A DNA stretch of 64,000 nucleotides. Origin: Advenella sp. S44 (lineage in GTDB: Bacteria; Pseudomonadota; Gammaproteobacteria; Burkholderiales; Burkholderiaceae_B). A model generated the notes under the pieces. The model did no database searches, was not told the origin of the DNA, and worked only from the letters and a program-made list of their open reading frames with translations. Positions 8,745 through 18,581 of this stretch are shown piece after piece; position 1 is the stretch's first letter; every line of letters starts with the position of its first letter. Position numbers and translations under genes: made by a program. The stretch covers positions 62,001 to 126,000 of the forward strand of contig NZ_NEXS01000009.1 of NCBI RefSeq assembly GCF_002810445.1, in the 5' to 3' direction.

Positions 8745-11462
8745 TCAATGCGCCTCTTCCCAGTTATTGCCGATGCCGGTTTCTGCCACAAGCGGCACTG
8801 CAAGGCTGGCCACATTGCACATCAGCCCGGGCAACGCCTGGCTGACCAGCGCCTGTTCAGCGCCCGGCACATCAAGTACCAATTCGTCATGCACCTGCAT
8901 GACCAGGCGAGAAACCAGCTTTTCCTTCTCCAGCCAGGCCTGTACCGCCACCATGGCCATTTTGATCAGATCTGCCGATGTGCCCTGCATGGGCGCGTTG
9001 ATGGCGGCCCGCTCTGCTCCGGCGCGCCGCGGTCCCTTGGCGTTGATTTCGGGCAGCCACAGGCGTCGTCCGAAAACCGTCTCCACATAACCGTTTGCCG
9101 AGGCCTCCTTTTTGATACGCGACATATAGTCGGCCACGCCCGGATAGCGGGCGAAATACCGGTCTATATACGTTTGTGCCGCATCGCGGGTAATGCCCAG
9201 GTTGGCAGCCAGCCCGAATGCGCTCATGCCGTAAATCAGACCAAAGTTAATGGCCTTGGCGGCACGGCGCTGTTCGTTATTGACCGCGTCCGGGGCAACG
9301 CCAAACACTTCGCCGGCCGTCGCGCGGTGGATATCCTCGCCTTCCTGGAACGATTTTTGCAAATTCACATCGCCCGATAAATGCGCCATAACCCGCAACT
9401 CGATCTGGGAATAGTCGGCCGAAACAATAACGCCACCATCGGATGGCACAAATGCCATGCGGATGCGACGCCCTTCTTCTGTTCTGACCGGAATGTTCTG
9501 CAGGTTGGGTTCCGATGAAGCCAACCTGCCGGTGATGACCGCTGCCTGGGCATAATCGGTATGCACCCGTCCGGTGATCGGGTTGATCATTTTCGGCAAT
9601 TTATCGGTATAGGTGGACTTGAGCTTGGCCAGACTGCGGTAGTCCAGCAGCGTACGCGGCAACGGATAGTCGGCTGCCAGTTTGGATAGCACGTCCTCAT
9701 CGGTAGAGGGCGCCCCCTTGGGCGTCTTGCGCAGTACCGGCAGGCTCATTTTGCCGAACAGAATCTCGCCCAGTTGCTTTGTCGAATTCAGATTGAAGGG
9801 CTGCCCGGCCAGCTCGTATGCCTTGTTCTCCAGCTCAACCAGCTTGGCGCCAATCTGCGCGCTTTGCTGGCGCAGCATCGCCTCGTCAATTCGCACCCCA
9901 TTGCGTTCAATCAGTGTCAACACGCGCGAGACCTGTACCTCCAGGCGATAAATGCGCTGCAGGCCTTCCTGTTCCCGAACCATGGGAGCCAGCGCCTGAT
10001 AAAGCTGCAAGGTGAAGTCGGCGTCTTCTGAAGCATAATGCGTTGCCGTTTCGATATCCACTTCATCGAAACAGATCTGCCGGGCGCCTTTACCGCAAAT
10101 TGCCTCGTAGGTGGTGCCGGTGCGCCCCAGATAACGCTGGGCCAGGTCCTGCATGCCCACGTTGCGGTGGGATTCCAGTACATACGCCATCAGCATGGTG
10201 TCATCTTCGATACCTGCCAGTACGATTCCTTCATTAAGAAAAACATGACTGTCATATTTGGCATTATGCAGGATCTTGGCCGCGCTTTCGTCCTGCAGCC
10301 AGTCGCGCATCAGGCCAAGCGTGTGCGCCTTGTCCAATTGCGTGCCCGCGCCGGTGCCGCGATGAGCCAATGGGATGTACCAGGCCGAGCCCGGCTCGAT
10401 TGCAAGTGAAATACCCACGAGGCTGGCCTGCATGGGATTCAGAGAAGTCGTCTCCGTATCGATGGCGACCCGTTCCGCCTGCTTGATCGCCTCAAAACAT
10501 GCGGTCAACTTGTCCGCCGTATCAACAGTCTGGTAATTGACCTGCACCGGCGCTTCGGGCAGATTCGGCGCCACCCGCGCATCCTGCTCGGGCACGCGAT
10601 CAGCCTGGCCGGTCAGTTCGCGCAGCCAGGTGCGAAAGCCGTAACGATCGTAGATCGCTGTCAGCGTTGGCACATCAGGAGCCCGGGGCAGCAGATCTTC
10701 TACGCCTTGCATGAATTCAGTCAGTTCGCAGTCGCGCCTGACCGTAATCAGATTGCGCGTCAGATCAAACTGCGCTATGGCGTCGCGCAGATTCTGTCCC
10801 GCAACGCCTTTAATGGCGTGGGCGTTGGCAACCAGATTGTCAATGCTGTCGTACTCATTGAGCCACTTGACCGCGGTTTTCGGCCCTACTTTGGGCACGC
10901 CGGGTATATTGTCGACGGAATCGCCGATCAGCATCAGATAGTCCACAATTCGTTCCGGTCTGACGCCGAACTTGCCAAGGACACCGGGCTCGTCCAGCTT
11001 CTCGCCGGTCATGGTATTGACAAGCGAAATATGGGAATTGACCAGTTGCGCCAAATCCTTGTCGCCAGTTGATATAATGGTGTGAATATCAGAGCGTGCG
11101 GCCATATCTGCCAGCGTCGCAATCACATCATCCGCTTCCACGCCCGGGGCAGCAATAACGGGCCAGCCCATTGCGCTTATGGCCTCGTGAATAGGACCTG
11201 TTTGCACAGCAAGATCGTCGGGCATGGGTGGCCTGTCGCCCTTGTATTCCGGGTACAAATCATCCCTGAAGGTCTTCCCTTTGGCATCAAAAATACATGC
11301 GGCATAATCCGCCTTATAATCATCAATGCATTTTCGCATCATGTTTATCACGCCATACAGGGCGCCTGTGGGCTCTCCACGCGCATTACGCAGATCGGGC
11401 ATGGCATAGAAAGCGCGGTACAAATAGCTTGATCCGTCAACAAGTAACAAGGTTTTTTTCAT
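8745..11462 (-). CDS. polA: DNA polymerase I
   Basis: 905 residues, full length. Three domains are visible. The 5'-3' exonuclease (1-290) begins LLLVDGSSYLYRAF, with GVEADDVIATLA and GDKDLAQLV. The 3'-5' exonuclease (about 320-500) has DTETTSLNP, so the catalytic Asp-x-Glu is kept and proofreading is likely active. The polymerase has SADYSQIELR, RRAAKAINFGLIYG and VMQVHDELVLDVP. It works in Okazaki-fragment processing and repair. Its ATG overlaps the ATG of the divergent LOG-family gene inside one CATG, and no obvious ribosome-binding site precedes it. Its promoter would therefore lie inside that neighbour. Confidence 0.97.
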   Translation of the reverse strand: MKKTLLLVDGSSYLYRAFYAMPDLRNARGEPTGALYGVINMMRKCIDDYKADYAACIFDAKGKTFRDDLYPEYKGDRPPMPDDLAVQTGPIHEAISAMGWPVIAAPGVEADDVIATLADMAARSDIHTIISTGDKDLAQLVNSHISLVNTMTGEKLDEPGVLGKFGVRPERIVDYLMLIGDSVDNIPGVPKVGPKTAVKWLNEYDSIDNLVANAHAIKGVAGQNLRDAIAQFDLTRNLITVRRDCELTEFMQGVEDLLPRAPDVPTLTAIYDRYGFRTWLRELTGQADRVPEQDARVAPNLPEAPVQVNYQTVDTADKLTACFEAIKQAERVAIDTETTSLNPMQASLVGISLAIEPGSAWYIPLAHRGTGAGTQLDKAHTLGLMRDWLQDESAAKILHNAKYDSHVFLNEGIVLAGIEDDTMLMAYVLESHRNVGMQDLAQRYLGRTGTTYEAICGKGARQICFDEVDIETATHYASEDADFTLQLYQALAPMVREQEGLQRIYRLEVQVSRVLTLIERNGVRIDEAMLRQQSAQIGAKLVELENKAYELAGQPFNLNSTKQLGEILFGKMSLPVLRKTPKGAPSTDEDVLSKLAADYPLPRTLLDYRSLAKLKSTYTDKLPKMINPITGRVHTDYAQAAVITGRLASSEPNLQNIPVRTEEGRRIRMAFVPSDGGVIVSADYSQIELRVMAHLSGDVNLQKSFQEGEDIHRATAGEVFGVAPDAVNNEQRRAAKAINFGLIYGMSAFGLAANLGITRDAAQTYIDRYFARYPGVADYMSRIKKEASANGYVETVFGRRLWLPEINAKGPRRAGAERAAINAPMQGTSADLIKMAMVAVQAWLEKEKLVSRLVMQVHDELVLDVPGAEQALVSQALPGLMCNVASLAVPLVAETGIGNNWEEAH

Positions 11463-11463
11463 G
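11460..11463. other. overlapping divergent start codons of polA and the LOG gene
   Basis: The tetranucleotide CATG holds both start codons: ATG at 11461 on the plus strand and ATG at 11462 on the minus strand. There is no untranslated gap between the two coding regions. The plus gene has AAGG eight bases upstream; the minus gene has no recognisable site. Confidence 0.7.
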
Positions 11464-12129
11464 TCAGTAACAAAAGCAACAACGATTCAGGGTCAGATTA
11501 ACGAGATAACAGACGAGCTGCAGACAGCGGCCGATCATCTCAAGGATTTGACCGCAGCGGTAAGCATTTTTGGAAGTGCACGGATCCGGTCAGATTCGCC
11601 CTACTATACCAAAACGCAGGAGATTAGCGGCCTTCTGGCCAAGGCCGGCTTCAATGTTATTTCCGGCGGCGGGCCCGGCATCATGGAGGCAGCCAACAAA
11701 GGCTGTCATGAAGCGGGAGGAACCAGCATCGGGCTGAACATTGAGCTGCCTCACGAGCAGAAAGACAACCGTTATCAGACCGAGAGCCTGTATTTTAAAT
11801 ACTTCGTATCGCGCAAGACCACGTTTTTCATGAACAGCGCGGGCTATATCATCATGCCCGGCGGCTTTGGCACGCTGGACGAAATGTTCGAGGCGCTCAC
11901 GCTGATCCAGACCGGCAAAGCAAGCAAGGCGCCGGTTGTCTTTGTCGGCTCCGAGTTCTGGCAGGGCCTCATGGACTGGATACGGAGCCAGCTTGTCACC
12001 AACAAACTGATTTCTGAACACGACCTGGATTTGTTCATTGTCGAAGACGATCCGCAAAAAGTGGTGGAGCATATTCAGTCATCGCACCAGCAATACGTAC
12101 TGGACGCCAGCTGTGTCGGGCTGTGCTAA
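11461..12129 (+). CDS. LOG-family protein (TIGR00730), nucleoside-monophosphate phosphoribohydrolase
   Basis: 222 residues with a Rossmann-like fold. GGGPGIMEAANKG and PGGFGTLDEMFEALTLIQTGK are the two signature motifs of the LOG (Lonely guy) family, whose members hydrolyse AMP or cytokinin ribotides to base plus ribose 5-phosphate. Bacterial relatives are often mis-called lysine decarboxylases. About 35 residues before the conserved core (AVSIFGSARI) are variable, so a later start is conceivable, but no internal ATG exists before the core and AAGG precedes this ATG. Confidence 0.85.
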   Translation: MSVTKATTIQGQINEITDELQTAADHLKDLTAAVSIFGSARIRSDSPYYTKTQEISGLLAKAGFNVISGGGPGIMEAANKGCHEAGGTSIGLNIELPHEQKDNRYQTESLYFKYFVSRKTTFFMNSAGYIIMPGGFGTLDEMFEALTLIQTGKASKAPVVFVGSEFWQGLMDWIRSQLVTNKLISEHDLDLFIVEDDPQKVVEHIQSSHQQYVLDASCVGLC

Positions 12130-12178
12130 GCGATTTGCATTGTACTGCCAAAGCGGCCATCTATCTGGCGCCGGACTT

Positions 12179-12436
12179 TTACTCCGCCTGCGGTTTCTTT
12201 TGAGGCGGCGGCCGGCAGATAACCTGCACGACCGGCACCTCTTCATTGACGGTATTGCGTGACATGATCCGCCCGTTAGCTTGAGCGCAGGCTTGTTCCA
12301 TTTTTGCCATGCATGCCGACGTATCCGTTTTACACGGCAGTATGAAGTGCAAATCATTTTCATCATAAATGGCTTTGCTCGCGCAGCCGGACAGTACCAG
12401 GGCTGCGAAAACCGGTAATATCGAATGACGAATCAT
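12179..12436 (-). CDS. small putative lipoprotein, function unknown
   Basis: 85 residues from the ATG at 12436, chosen because AGGAGG lies four bases upstream and a lipoprotein signal follows directly. MIRHSILPVFAALVLSGC has a lipobox LSGC. The mature part has three further cysteines (PCKTDTSAC, QACAQ, VICRP) and a proline/lysine-rich tail PPPQKKPQ. I do not recognise the family. It is convergent with the LOG gene, with about 50 bases between stops. Confidence 0.6.
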   Translation of the reverse strand: MIRHSILPVFAALVLSGCASKAIYDENDLHFILPCKTDTSACMAKMEQACAQANGRIMSRNTVNEEVPVVQVICRPPPQKKPQAE

Positions 12437-12678
12437 CAGGCCTCCTGTGATATTGCGACCCGGGCGACAGGTTTTTCGCTGCCGATGGGACATAATTGAC
12501 TGTTGCCGCATCATAACCCAACGTTGGCGGGCGTCGACGGCCGATATAAACACCCCCAGGGATTTATTACACAGTTTGCAAAAAATTGCACTTGTTTTCG
12601 CAGTCCCATCAGGGTTCTATGCTAAGTTCTGATCAATTTTTTACGTTTACCCTATCCTTACACCGATCAAGGCGCTTC

Positions 12679-13032
12679 ATGTCAAACAAGATCAAAACCT
12701 CTCTTATCGTCATCGGGGCCTTGCTGCTTGGCGGCTGTTCCACCGGTTTTGGAGTCAGCGTACCCCTGGTCAGTGGAGTATCCCTCGGCATTGGCAGCGG
12801 CGGCATCAGCCTGGGGACGGGAATCGGGCCGGTTGGCGCCGGCGTCGGGGTCGGTCATGGCGGACGCGTGTCTGCCGGTGCAGGTGTCGGTGTGGGCGTC
12901 GGCACCAGTATTGGCTCGGGCGCGACGGCCGGCGTGGGCACCGGTATTGGCACCAGCACCGTTATCCATGATCCGCAGGCGCCGGCCGAAGCCGCGCCAA
13001 AGGAAAAGGCCGACTTGTACGGCGGCAATTAA
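12679..13032 (+). CDS. glycine-rich putative lipoprotein
   Basis: 117 residues from the ATG at 12679 (AAGG seven bases upstream). MSNKIKTSLIVIGALLLGGC is a lipoprotein signal with lipobox LGGC. The body, about residues 25-95, is almost entirely Gly, Val, Ser, Ala and Thr in an alternating pattern (for example GAGVGVGVGTSIGSG), ending in a charged tail APKEKADLYGGN. Similar alternating glycine lipoproteins occur in Bordetella-type genomes as hypothetical proteins. The pattern suggests an extended beta or surface-associated structure; function is unknown. Confidence 0.65.
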   Translation: MSNKIKTSLIVIGALLLGGCSTGFGVSVPLVSGVSLGIGSGGISLGTGIGPVGAGVGVGHGGRVSAGAGVGVGVGTSIGSGATAGVGTGIGTSTVIHDPQAPAEAAPKEKADLYGGN

Positions 13033-13412
13033 CCTGACGACTTTTGTTGCGGGCGGGGCCTTTTCGGGGCAGAGGATCCCACAGGCACTGCTGCCTGGTT
13101 CGACTGAACACCATGTGGCCATCTCAAACGACCTAGGTTGCCATTTGCACAGGCTCATTCTGCTTTGTCCGCGCGCAACCGATTCACCGTCGCACAGGCC
13201 TGTCGCATTCGGCTGACCCATAACAGGTGCGTTATTTTGCCGCTGTTCAGCTTTTGGCAGGCGAGCAACACCCTGGCTGCTCCACACCTGCACGGCCTTG
13301 ACACCACGCTATTTCGGGCCGGACAACTTTATCCTTTGCTGCGCATATCGACCATTCACTTTTTGCCTCTTTCCGATACGATCAGGATTCCGTATTTGAT
13401 AAAGGGGGCGGC
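13033..13412. other. 380-base gene-free interval
   Basis: Between the glycine-rich lipoprotein and the LuxR gene. Short open frames here have no recognisable product or start signal. I see no tRNA, repeat or clear terminator. The right end must hold the promoter of the LuxR-type gene. Confidence 0.5.
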
Positions 13413-14114
13413 ATGTCTACTGTGGATTACGACACATTTTTGCTAGCGCAGAACGAGGCATCACAATTGGCGATGATCGAACGTGGGCTAGCCATGCTGG
13501 GATTTGACTGTTTCGATTATATTCAACGATGCCCCAGTCCCTTTACCACCTCCCGTTATCATCATTTGGGCACGATCCCCGAGGCGCTCATCCGGCTGGA
13601 CGAGCGGCATCTGATTCACGACACCATTATTCCGGCCGTCATGCAACGAAAGGCCGATCTGATCTGGGAACTAAAGGATTTTTACGCTATCCATCCGGAG
13701 CTTGCGGCAAGAAACCACCAGAACTTCTATGGTTTGTTCGCGCCAGGCACCAACCTGCAGGGAAACACCAGCTCTGTCCTGACGCTGATCCGACTGAATC
13801 GGCCGATCACCCACCAGGAACTGAACGCAAAGCTGTCGCTGTACCGATTGCTTATTTACGCCGTGCAGCACATGTGCCAACTCATCCTGGCCAGACGCCA
13901 CCGCGAACAGCTGGCAATTGAGCTTACCGCCAGACAGACCGACATTCTCAAATGGATCGCCGACGGCAAGACCAATGATGACATCGCGCATATCCTGGGC
14001 ATTTCCTCTCATACCGTCAATTACCACACGAAGCAGATCCTGGACAAGACCAGCACGCAAAGCCGACATGACGCAGCCATGAGAGCGTTTATCGCCGGCA
14101 TTATTCCGTCATAG
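13413..14114 (+). CDS. LuxR-type regulator with autoinducer-binding-like domain (solo)
   Basis: 233 residues. The N-terminal half (about 15-165) has the layout of the autoinducer-binding domain. The C-terminal half carries a LuxR helix-turn-helix, LTARQTDILKWIADGKTNDD then IAHILGISSHTVNYHTKQIL. No luxI synthase gene is nearby, so it is a LuxR solo. In the pocket region the segment HLIHDTIIPAVMQRKADLIWE keeps the Asp and Trp positions. The upstream aromatic pair usual in acyl-homoserine-lactone receptors is not evident (YHHLGTIPEALIRLD), so the ligand may differ. Promoter targets cannot be inferred. Confidence 0.82.
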   Translation: MSTVDYDTFLLAQNEASQLAMIERGLAMLGFDCFDYIQRCPSPFTTSRYHHLGTIPEALIRLDERHLIHDTIIPAVMQRKADLIWELKDFYAIHPELAARNHQNFYGLFAPGTNLQGNTSSVLTLIRLNRPITHQELNAKLSLYRLLIYAVQHMCQLILARRHREQLAIELTARQTDILKWIADGKTNDDIAHILGISSHTVNYHTKQILDKTSTQSRHDAAMRAFIAGIIPS

Positions 14115-14261
14115 AATTTTCTATTCCAGGTCCATCGCACACGGTTGGGCCGGCTAACATCTATAATAACGGGTTAACCCCATTCTTTCCGGACGCCGGA
14201 TTCGTGCCGCTCTCGTTTGCCGGCCCGCAACACATTGCGTCCTCTTTTGTGCGAACTTATG

Positions 14262-16919
14262 ATGCAGGATCACTACCACCCCACCGAACTTGAACAATCC
14301 GCCCAGCAAAACTGGCAGGAGCGTGACGCCTATCTTGTGACCGAACACGCAAAAGACGCAAGTGGCAATGAAAAGCCCAAATTCTATGCGTGCTCCATGC
14401 TGCCCTACCCTAGCGGCAAGCTGCACATGGGCCATGTCCGGAACTATACAATCAATGACATGATGGCGCGCCAGCTGCGCATGCGGGGATTCAACGTACT
14501 GATGCCCATGGGCTGGGATGCCTTTGGTATGCCCGCGGAAAATGCGGCCATCAAATCAAAGGTGCCACCTGCCAAATGGACCTATGACAATATCGCCTAC
14601 ATGAAAAAACAGATGAAGGCGATGGGACTGGCGATCGACTGGTCGCGGGAAATGTGTGCCTGCGATCCACAGTACTACAAATGGAACCAGTGGCTTTTTC
14701 TCAAAATGCTGGAAAAAGGCATTGCTTACCGAAAAACACAGGTTGTGAATTGGGACCCCGTGGACCAAACCGTACTGGCCAACGAACAGGTTATCGATGG
14801 CCGGGGCTGGCGCTCGGGCGCACTGGTCGAAAAGCGGGAAATTCCGGGCTACTACTTGCGCATTACCGACTATACCGAGGAGCTGCTGGATCAGGTCACG
14901 CACAACCTGCCGGGCTGGCCCGAACGGGTGCGTCTCATGCAGGAAAACTGGCTGGGCAAAAGCGAAGGGGTACGCTTTGCGTTTACGCATGATATCCGTG
15001 ACGAGCAGAACCAGCTGATTCAGAACGGCCGCATGTTTGTATTTACGACCCGGCCGGACACGATCATGGGCGTCACGTTTTGCGCTGTCGCGCCCGAACA
15101 CCCGCTGGCAACGCAAGCAGCGGCCCGCAATCCGGAACTGGCTGCATTTATTGAAAAATGCAAGCTTGGAGGCACGACCGAGGCCGAGATGGCTACCCGT
15201 GAAAAAGAAGGCATGCCGACCGGCCTTAACGTGATCCACCCCCTGACCGGCGATGCCATTGAAGTGTGGGTGGGTAACTATGTCCTCATGAGCTATGGCG
15301 ATGGTGCAGTCATGGGCGTGCCGGCTCATGACGAACGTGATTTTGCCTTTGCGCTTAAATATGGCCTGCCGATCAAACAGGTTGTACAGGTCGCCGACAA
15401 AGCGTTTGACAATACCCAATGGCAGGACTGGTACGCTGACAAGCAGCAGGGTCGGGTCGTCAATTCCGGCCAGTTCGATGGGCTGGACTATCGTCAGGCG
15501 GTCGACGCCGTGGCTACTGCCCTGGCCGGAAAAGGCCTGGGCGAAAAACAAACCACATGGCGACTGCGCGACTGGGGTATTTCGCGCCAGCGCTATTGGG
15601 GCACGCCGATTCCGATCATCCATTGTGAAAGCTGCGGGCCGGTGCCGGTACCCGAAGCCGACTTGCCCGTGCGCCTGCCCGAGCACTTGATTCCCGATGG
15701 CAGCGGCAACCCATTGGCAAAAGACGAAAGTTTCCTGTCGTGTTCCTGCCCCTCTTGCGGCAAGCCGGCAAGACGGGAAACCGACACCATGGACACCTTC
15801 GTCGATTCTTCCTGGTATTTCATGCGCTATACCTCAGCCGGCAACGACAATGTCATGGTGGACCAGCGCAATGATTACTGGATGCCCATGGACCAGTACA
15901 TCGGCGGTATCGAGCACGCCGTATTGCATCTTCTGTACGCGCGTTTCTGGACCAAGGTCATGCGCGACCTGGGCTTGCTTAAATTTGACGAACCATTCAC
16001 TAAACTGCTCTGCCAGGGCATGGTGCTGAATCATATCTACTCTCGCCGGACTCCACAGGGGGCCGTCGAGTATTTCTGGCCTGAAGAAGTGACCAATACG
16101 TACGACGAGAAAGGCGCCATTACCGGCGCCACCCTGAACCGAGACGGTTCGGTCGTCCAGTACGGTGGCGTAGGCACCATGTCCAAGTCCAAGAACAACG
16201 GCGTTGATCCGCAAGCGCTGATCGATACCATGGGCGCCGACACGGCAAGGTTGTTTGTGATGTTTGCCAGCCCGCCCGAGCAGACGCTAGAGTGGTCCGA
16301 TTCCGGCGTTGACGGCGCGCACCGCTTCCTGCGGCGCGTGTGGTCTATCGCCCGCGGCCTGAAAGACCGCATCCTGGCAGCGCCCGCCGAGACGCCTGAT
16401 TTTACCCAGGCCAGCAAAGCGGTCAAGAATCTGCGCCTGCAGGCCCATTCGCTGCTGCGCCAGGCCAATTATGACTATGAGCGTATTCAGTACAATACAG
16501 TCGTTTCGGCCAATATGAAGCTGCTCAATGCCATTGACGATGCCGCATTGCCAGAGGGCGCGGCAGAAGATGCGGCCCTGCGCGAAGCTACTGGAATCCT
16601 GATCCGCATGCTGTATCCGATCGTGCCGCATCTGGCTTGGCATTTGTGGAACGATCTTGGCTACGTCGAACAGTACGGCGATCTTCTTGACGCACCGTGG
16701 CCAGTCGTTGACGAAGCCGCGCTCATTGCCGACGAAATCGAACTGATGCTGCAGATCAACGGCAAACTGCGCGGCTCCATACAGATACCGAATGGCGCCG
16801 ATCGCGAACACATTGAGGCGGTCGCCAAAAGCCATCCTTCGCTGGACAAATTCCTGGAAGGACGCCCGCCCAAACGTGTTATCGTGGTTCCCGGAAAACT
16901 TGTCAATATTGTCGGTTAA
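14262..16919 (+). CDS. leuS: leucyl-tRNA synthetase
   Basis: 885 residues from the ATG at 14262 (an adjacent ATG at 14259 is equally possible). Class I signature [15 protein letters not shown] contains HMGH (HIGH motif); the KMSKS equivalent is TMSKSKNN. The editing domain (about 225-415) contains [13 protein letters not shown] Cys-rich zinc-like insertion has CESCGPVPV and SCPSCGKP. The frame extends 15 codons further upstream but that extension is not family-like. First gene of a long same-strand run to 25232. Confidence 0.96.
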   Translation: MQDHYHPTELEQSAQQNWQERDAYLVTEHAKDASGNEKPKFYACSMLPYPSGKLHMGHVRNYTINDMMARQLRMRGFNVLMPMGWDAFGMPAENAAIKSKVPPAKWTYDNIAYMKKQMKAMGLAIDWSREMCACDPQYYKWNQWLFLKMLEKGIAYRKTQVVNWDPVDQTVLANEQVIDGRGWRSGALVEKREIPGYYLRITDYTEELLDQVTHNLPGWPERVRLMQENWLGKSEGVRFAFTHDIRDEQNQLIQNGRMFVFTTRPDTIMGVTFCAVAPEHPLATQAAARNPELAAFIEKCKLGGTTEAEMATREKEGMPTGLNVIHPLTGDAIEVWVGNYVLMSYGDGAVMGVPAHDERDFAFALKYGLPIKQVVQVADKAFDNTQWQDWYADKQQGRVVNSGQFDGLDYRQAVDAVATALAGKGLGEKQTTWRLRDWGISRQRYWGTPIPIIHCESCGPVPVPEADLPVRLPEHLIPDGSGNPLAKDESFLSCSCPSCGKPARRETDTMDTFVDSSWYFMRYTSAGNDNVMVDQRNDYWMPMDQYIGGIEHAVLHLLYARFWTKVMRDLGLLKFDEPFTKLLCQGMVLNHIYSRRTPQGAVEYFWPEEVTNTYDEKGAITGATLNRDGSVVQYGGVGTMSKSKNNGVDPQALIDTMGADTARLFVMFASPPEQTLEWSDSGVDGAHRFLRRVWSIARGLKDRILAAPAETPDFTQASKAVKNLRLQAHSLLRQANYDYERIQYNTVVSANMKLLNAIDDAALPEGAAEDAALREATGILIRMLYPIVPHLAWHLWNDLGYVEQYGDLLDAPWPVVDEAALIADEIELMLQINGKLRGSIQIPNGADREHIEAVAKSHPSLDKFLEGRPPKRVIVVPGKLVNIVG

Positions 16920-16937
16920 TTTCAGCAGGTGAAAACC

Positions 16938-17507
16938 ATGGCGTACCCTACCCCTTTTTTGCGCTGGCCTCAGCTGGTGCTGGCGGCCGTCTTGCTCAGC
17001 ATGGTGCTGGTCGGCTGCGGCTTCAAACTGCGGGGTGAAAAACCGCTACCGTTTACGTCGATGTACACCAATATTGATGCGAACACGCGTTTTGGCGCAA
17101 ATTTGCGTCGCTCGCTGCAGGCCAGCTCGCCGTCGCTGCAATTCGTGGACAATGCCGGGGCGGCACAGGCAGTGCTATCGCAACTGGACAGGGAGCAATC
17201 GCAGCGTGAGGTCTCGCTCAATGCCCAGGGACAGGTTGAAGAGTACGAACTGATGCTGCGCCTGACATTTCAACTGGTATCCTCGGACGGCCAATTGCTG
17301 ATTCCGCCGTCCACGCTCACCTCTACACGCACATTACCGTACGACGAGGCCAACTCGCAAGCCAAGGACCAGGAAATGGTCACGCTTTACCAAGACATGG
17401 AAGCCCAGATGGTAGACCAACTGGTTCGGCGTATCAGCTCTGATGATGTCATTCAGGGGTATCAACAGGGTGCGGGCACGCCAGGTGATGCGCAGTTTGC
17501 CCGATAA
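16938..17507 (+). CDS. lptE: LPS-assembly lipoprotein LptE
   Basis: 189 residues. LptE plugs the LptD barrel and delivers lipopolysaccharide to the outer-membrane surface. The signal peptide ends with lipobox LVGC, then GFKLRGEKPLPF, the typical LptE start. The ATG at 16938 has AGGTG upstream; a GTG three codons earlier is less likely. Position between leuS and holA is the conserved proteobacterial arrangement. Confidence 0.92.
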   Translation: MAYPTPFLRWPQLVLAAVLLSMVLVGCGFKLRGEKPLPFTSMYTNIDANTRFGANLRRSLQASSPSLQFVDNAGAAQAVLSQLDREQSQREVSLNAQGQVEEYELMLRLTFQLVSSDGQLLIPPSTLTSTRTLPYDEANSQAKDQEMVTLYQDMEAQMVDQLVRRISSDDVIQGYQQGAGTPGDAQFAR

Positions 17508-17512
17508 ACGCA

Positions 17513-18574
17513 ATGGCCGGACAAACGCCTAACTACGAGCGCTTCATTACTGATCTGGGTAAACCGGATGCGCCTCTGCATCCGCTTTATGTCATCAGCG
17601 GCGACGAGTTGCTGCTGCGCAATGAAGCGCTGGATGCCTTGCGCGCGGCTTGCCGCCGCCAGGGATACACCGAAAGGGTCACGCTCACGCTGGCGGCCAC
17701 CGGACCGTGGCATGCCATCGAAGAAAACACCCAGTCGATCTCCCTGTTTGGCGATCGCAAGCTGATGGAAATCGAAGTGCCTACCGGCAAACCGGGTAAA
17801 ACCGGCGGCGACGCGCTGGCCGCAATGGCTACTCGCGCTGCCAACGGCGAGCTGAACGATATTTCCGTGGCGCTCATTCTGCCCCGGGCAGACCGAACCA
17901 TGTCTTCTGCAAAATGGTATACCACCGTCACGCAGCAGGCGGTGCTGGTCACCACCCCGATCATCACCCGCGAGCAGCTGCCCGCATGGATCCAGGGCAG
18001 GCTCAAACGCCAGAAGCAGCACGCCGATGCGGCAACCCTGGCATGGATCACCGATAAGGTCGAAGGCAATCTGCTGGCTGCGCATCAGGAAATCCTCAAA
18101 CTTGGCCTGCAATACCCAGAAGGCGAATTGACGCTGGATGAAGTGGAAAATGCCATACTCGACGTCAGTCGCTATAATGTCTTTGATATGAGCCATGCCA
18201 TTTTGCGCGGCGACGGCCAGCGCGCCTTGAAGGTGCTGCATGGTCTGCAGGCAGAGGGCGAAGCCCTGCCGATGGTGCTGGGCCTGCTCACTTATGACAT
18301 TCGTAATCTTTACACGCTTGCCCAGGCAAGACAGAATGGACACAATCCCAGGAATCTGACCCGCAAGCTGGGTCTGTTTCCTCCCAAGGATCAACTGATT
18401 CTCAATACGCTGGATCGGCTGCCCTTTTCCCAGATCATGGGGCTGGTGCAGCATGCCCACGATATCGATCGCCTGTTCAAGGGCTTTCCGGCAGACGGGC
18501 GACTGACCGACCCATGGCAGGAAATGGCCCGGCTCGTTCTGCGCATGGCAGAGACGTCCGTATCTACTCACTGA
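17513..18574 (+). CDS. holA: DNA polymerase III delta subunit
   Basis: 353 residues. HolA opens the sliding clamp ring within the clamp loader. It starts with the family pattern [23 protein letters not shown] and has [14 protein letters not shown], then [12 protein letters not shown] and the C-terminal collar helices ([22 protein letters not shown]). It starts six bases after lptE ends. A long open frame on the opposite strand is a shadow of its codon bias. Confidence 0.93.
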   Translation: MAGQTPNYERFITDLGKPDAPLHPLYVISGDELLLRNEALDALRAACRRQGYTERVTLTLAATGPWHAIEENTQSISLFGDRKLMEIEVPTGKPGKTGGDALAAMATRAANGELNDISVALILPRADRTMSSAKWYTTVTQQAVLVTTPIITREQLPAWIQGRLKRQKQHADAATLAWITDKVEGNLLAAHQEILKLGLQYPEGELTLDEVENAILDVSRYNVFDMSHAILRGDGQRALKVLHGLQAEGEALPMVLGLLTYDIRNLYTLAQARQNGHNPRNLTRKLGLFPPKDQLILNTLDRLPFSQIMGLVQHAHDIDRLFKGFPADGRLTDPWQEMARLVLRMAETSVSTH

Positions 18575-18581
18575 TTCAATC

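Noticed and set aside
11461-12129. Lysine decarboxylase
   Set aside because: The GGGPGIMEAANKG and PGGFGTLDE motifs define the LOG family; the decarboxylase name is an old misannotation.
14145-14180. sigma-70 promoter for leuS (TTGGGC and TATAAT) and GGGTTAACCC palindrome
   Set aside because: The spacer between the boxes is only about 11 bases, too short; the palindrome alone is not enough.
14556-15686. 376-codon minus-strand open frame
   Set aside because: Antisense to leuS; shadow of codon bias.
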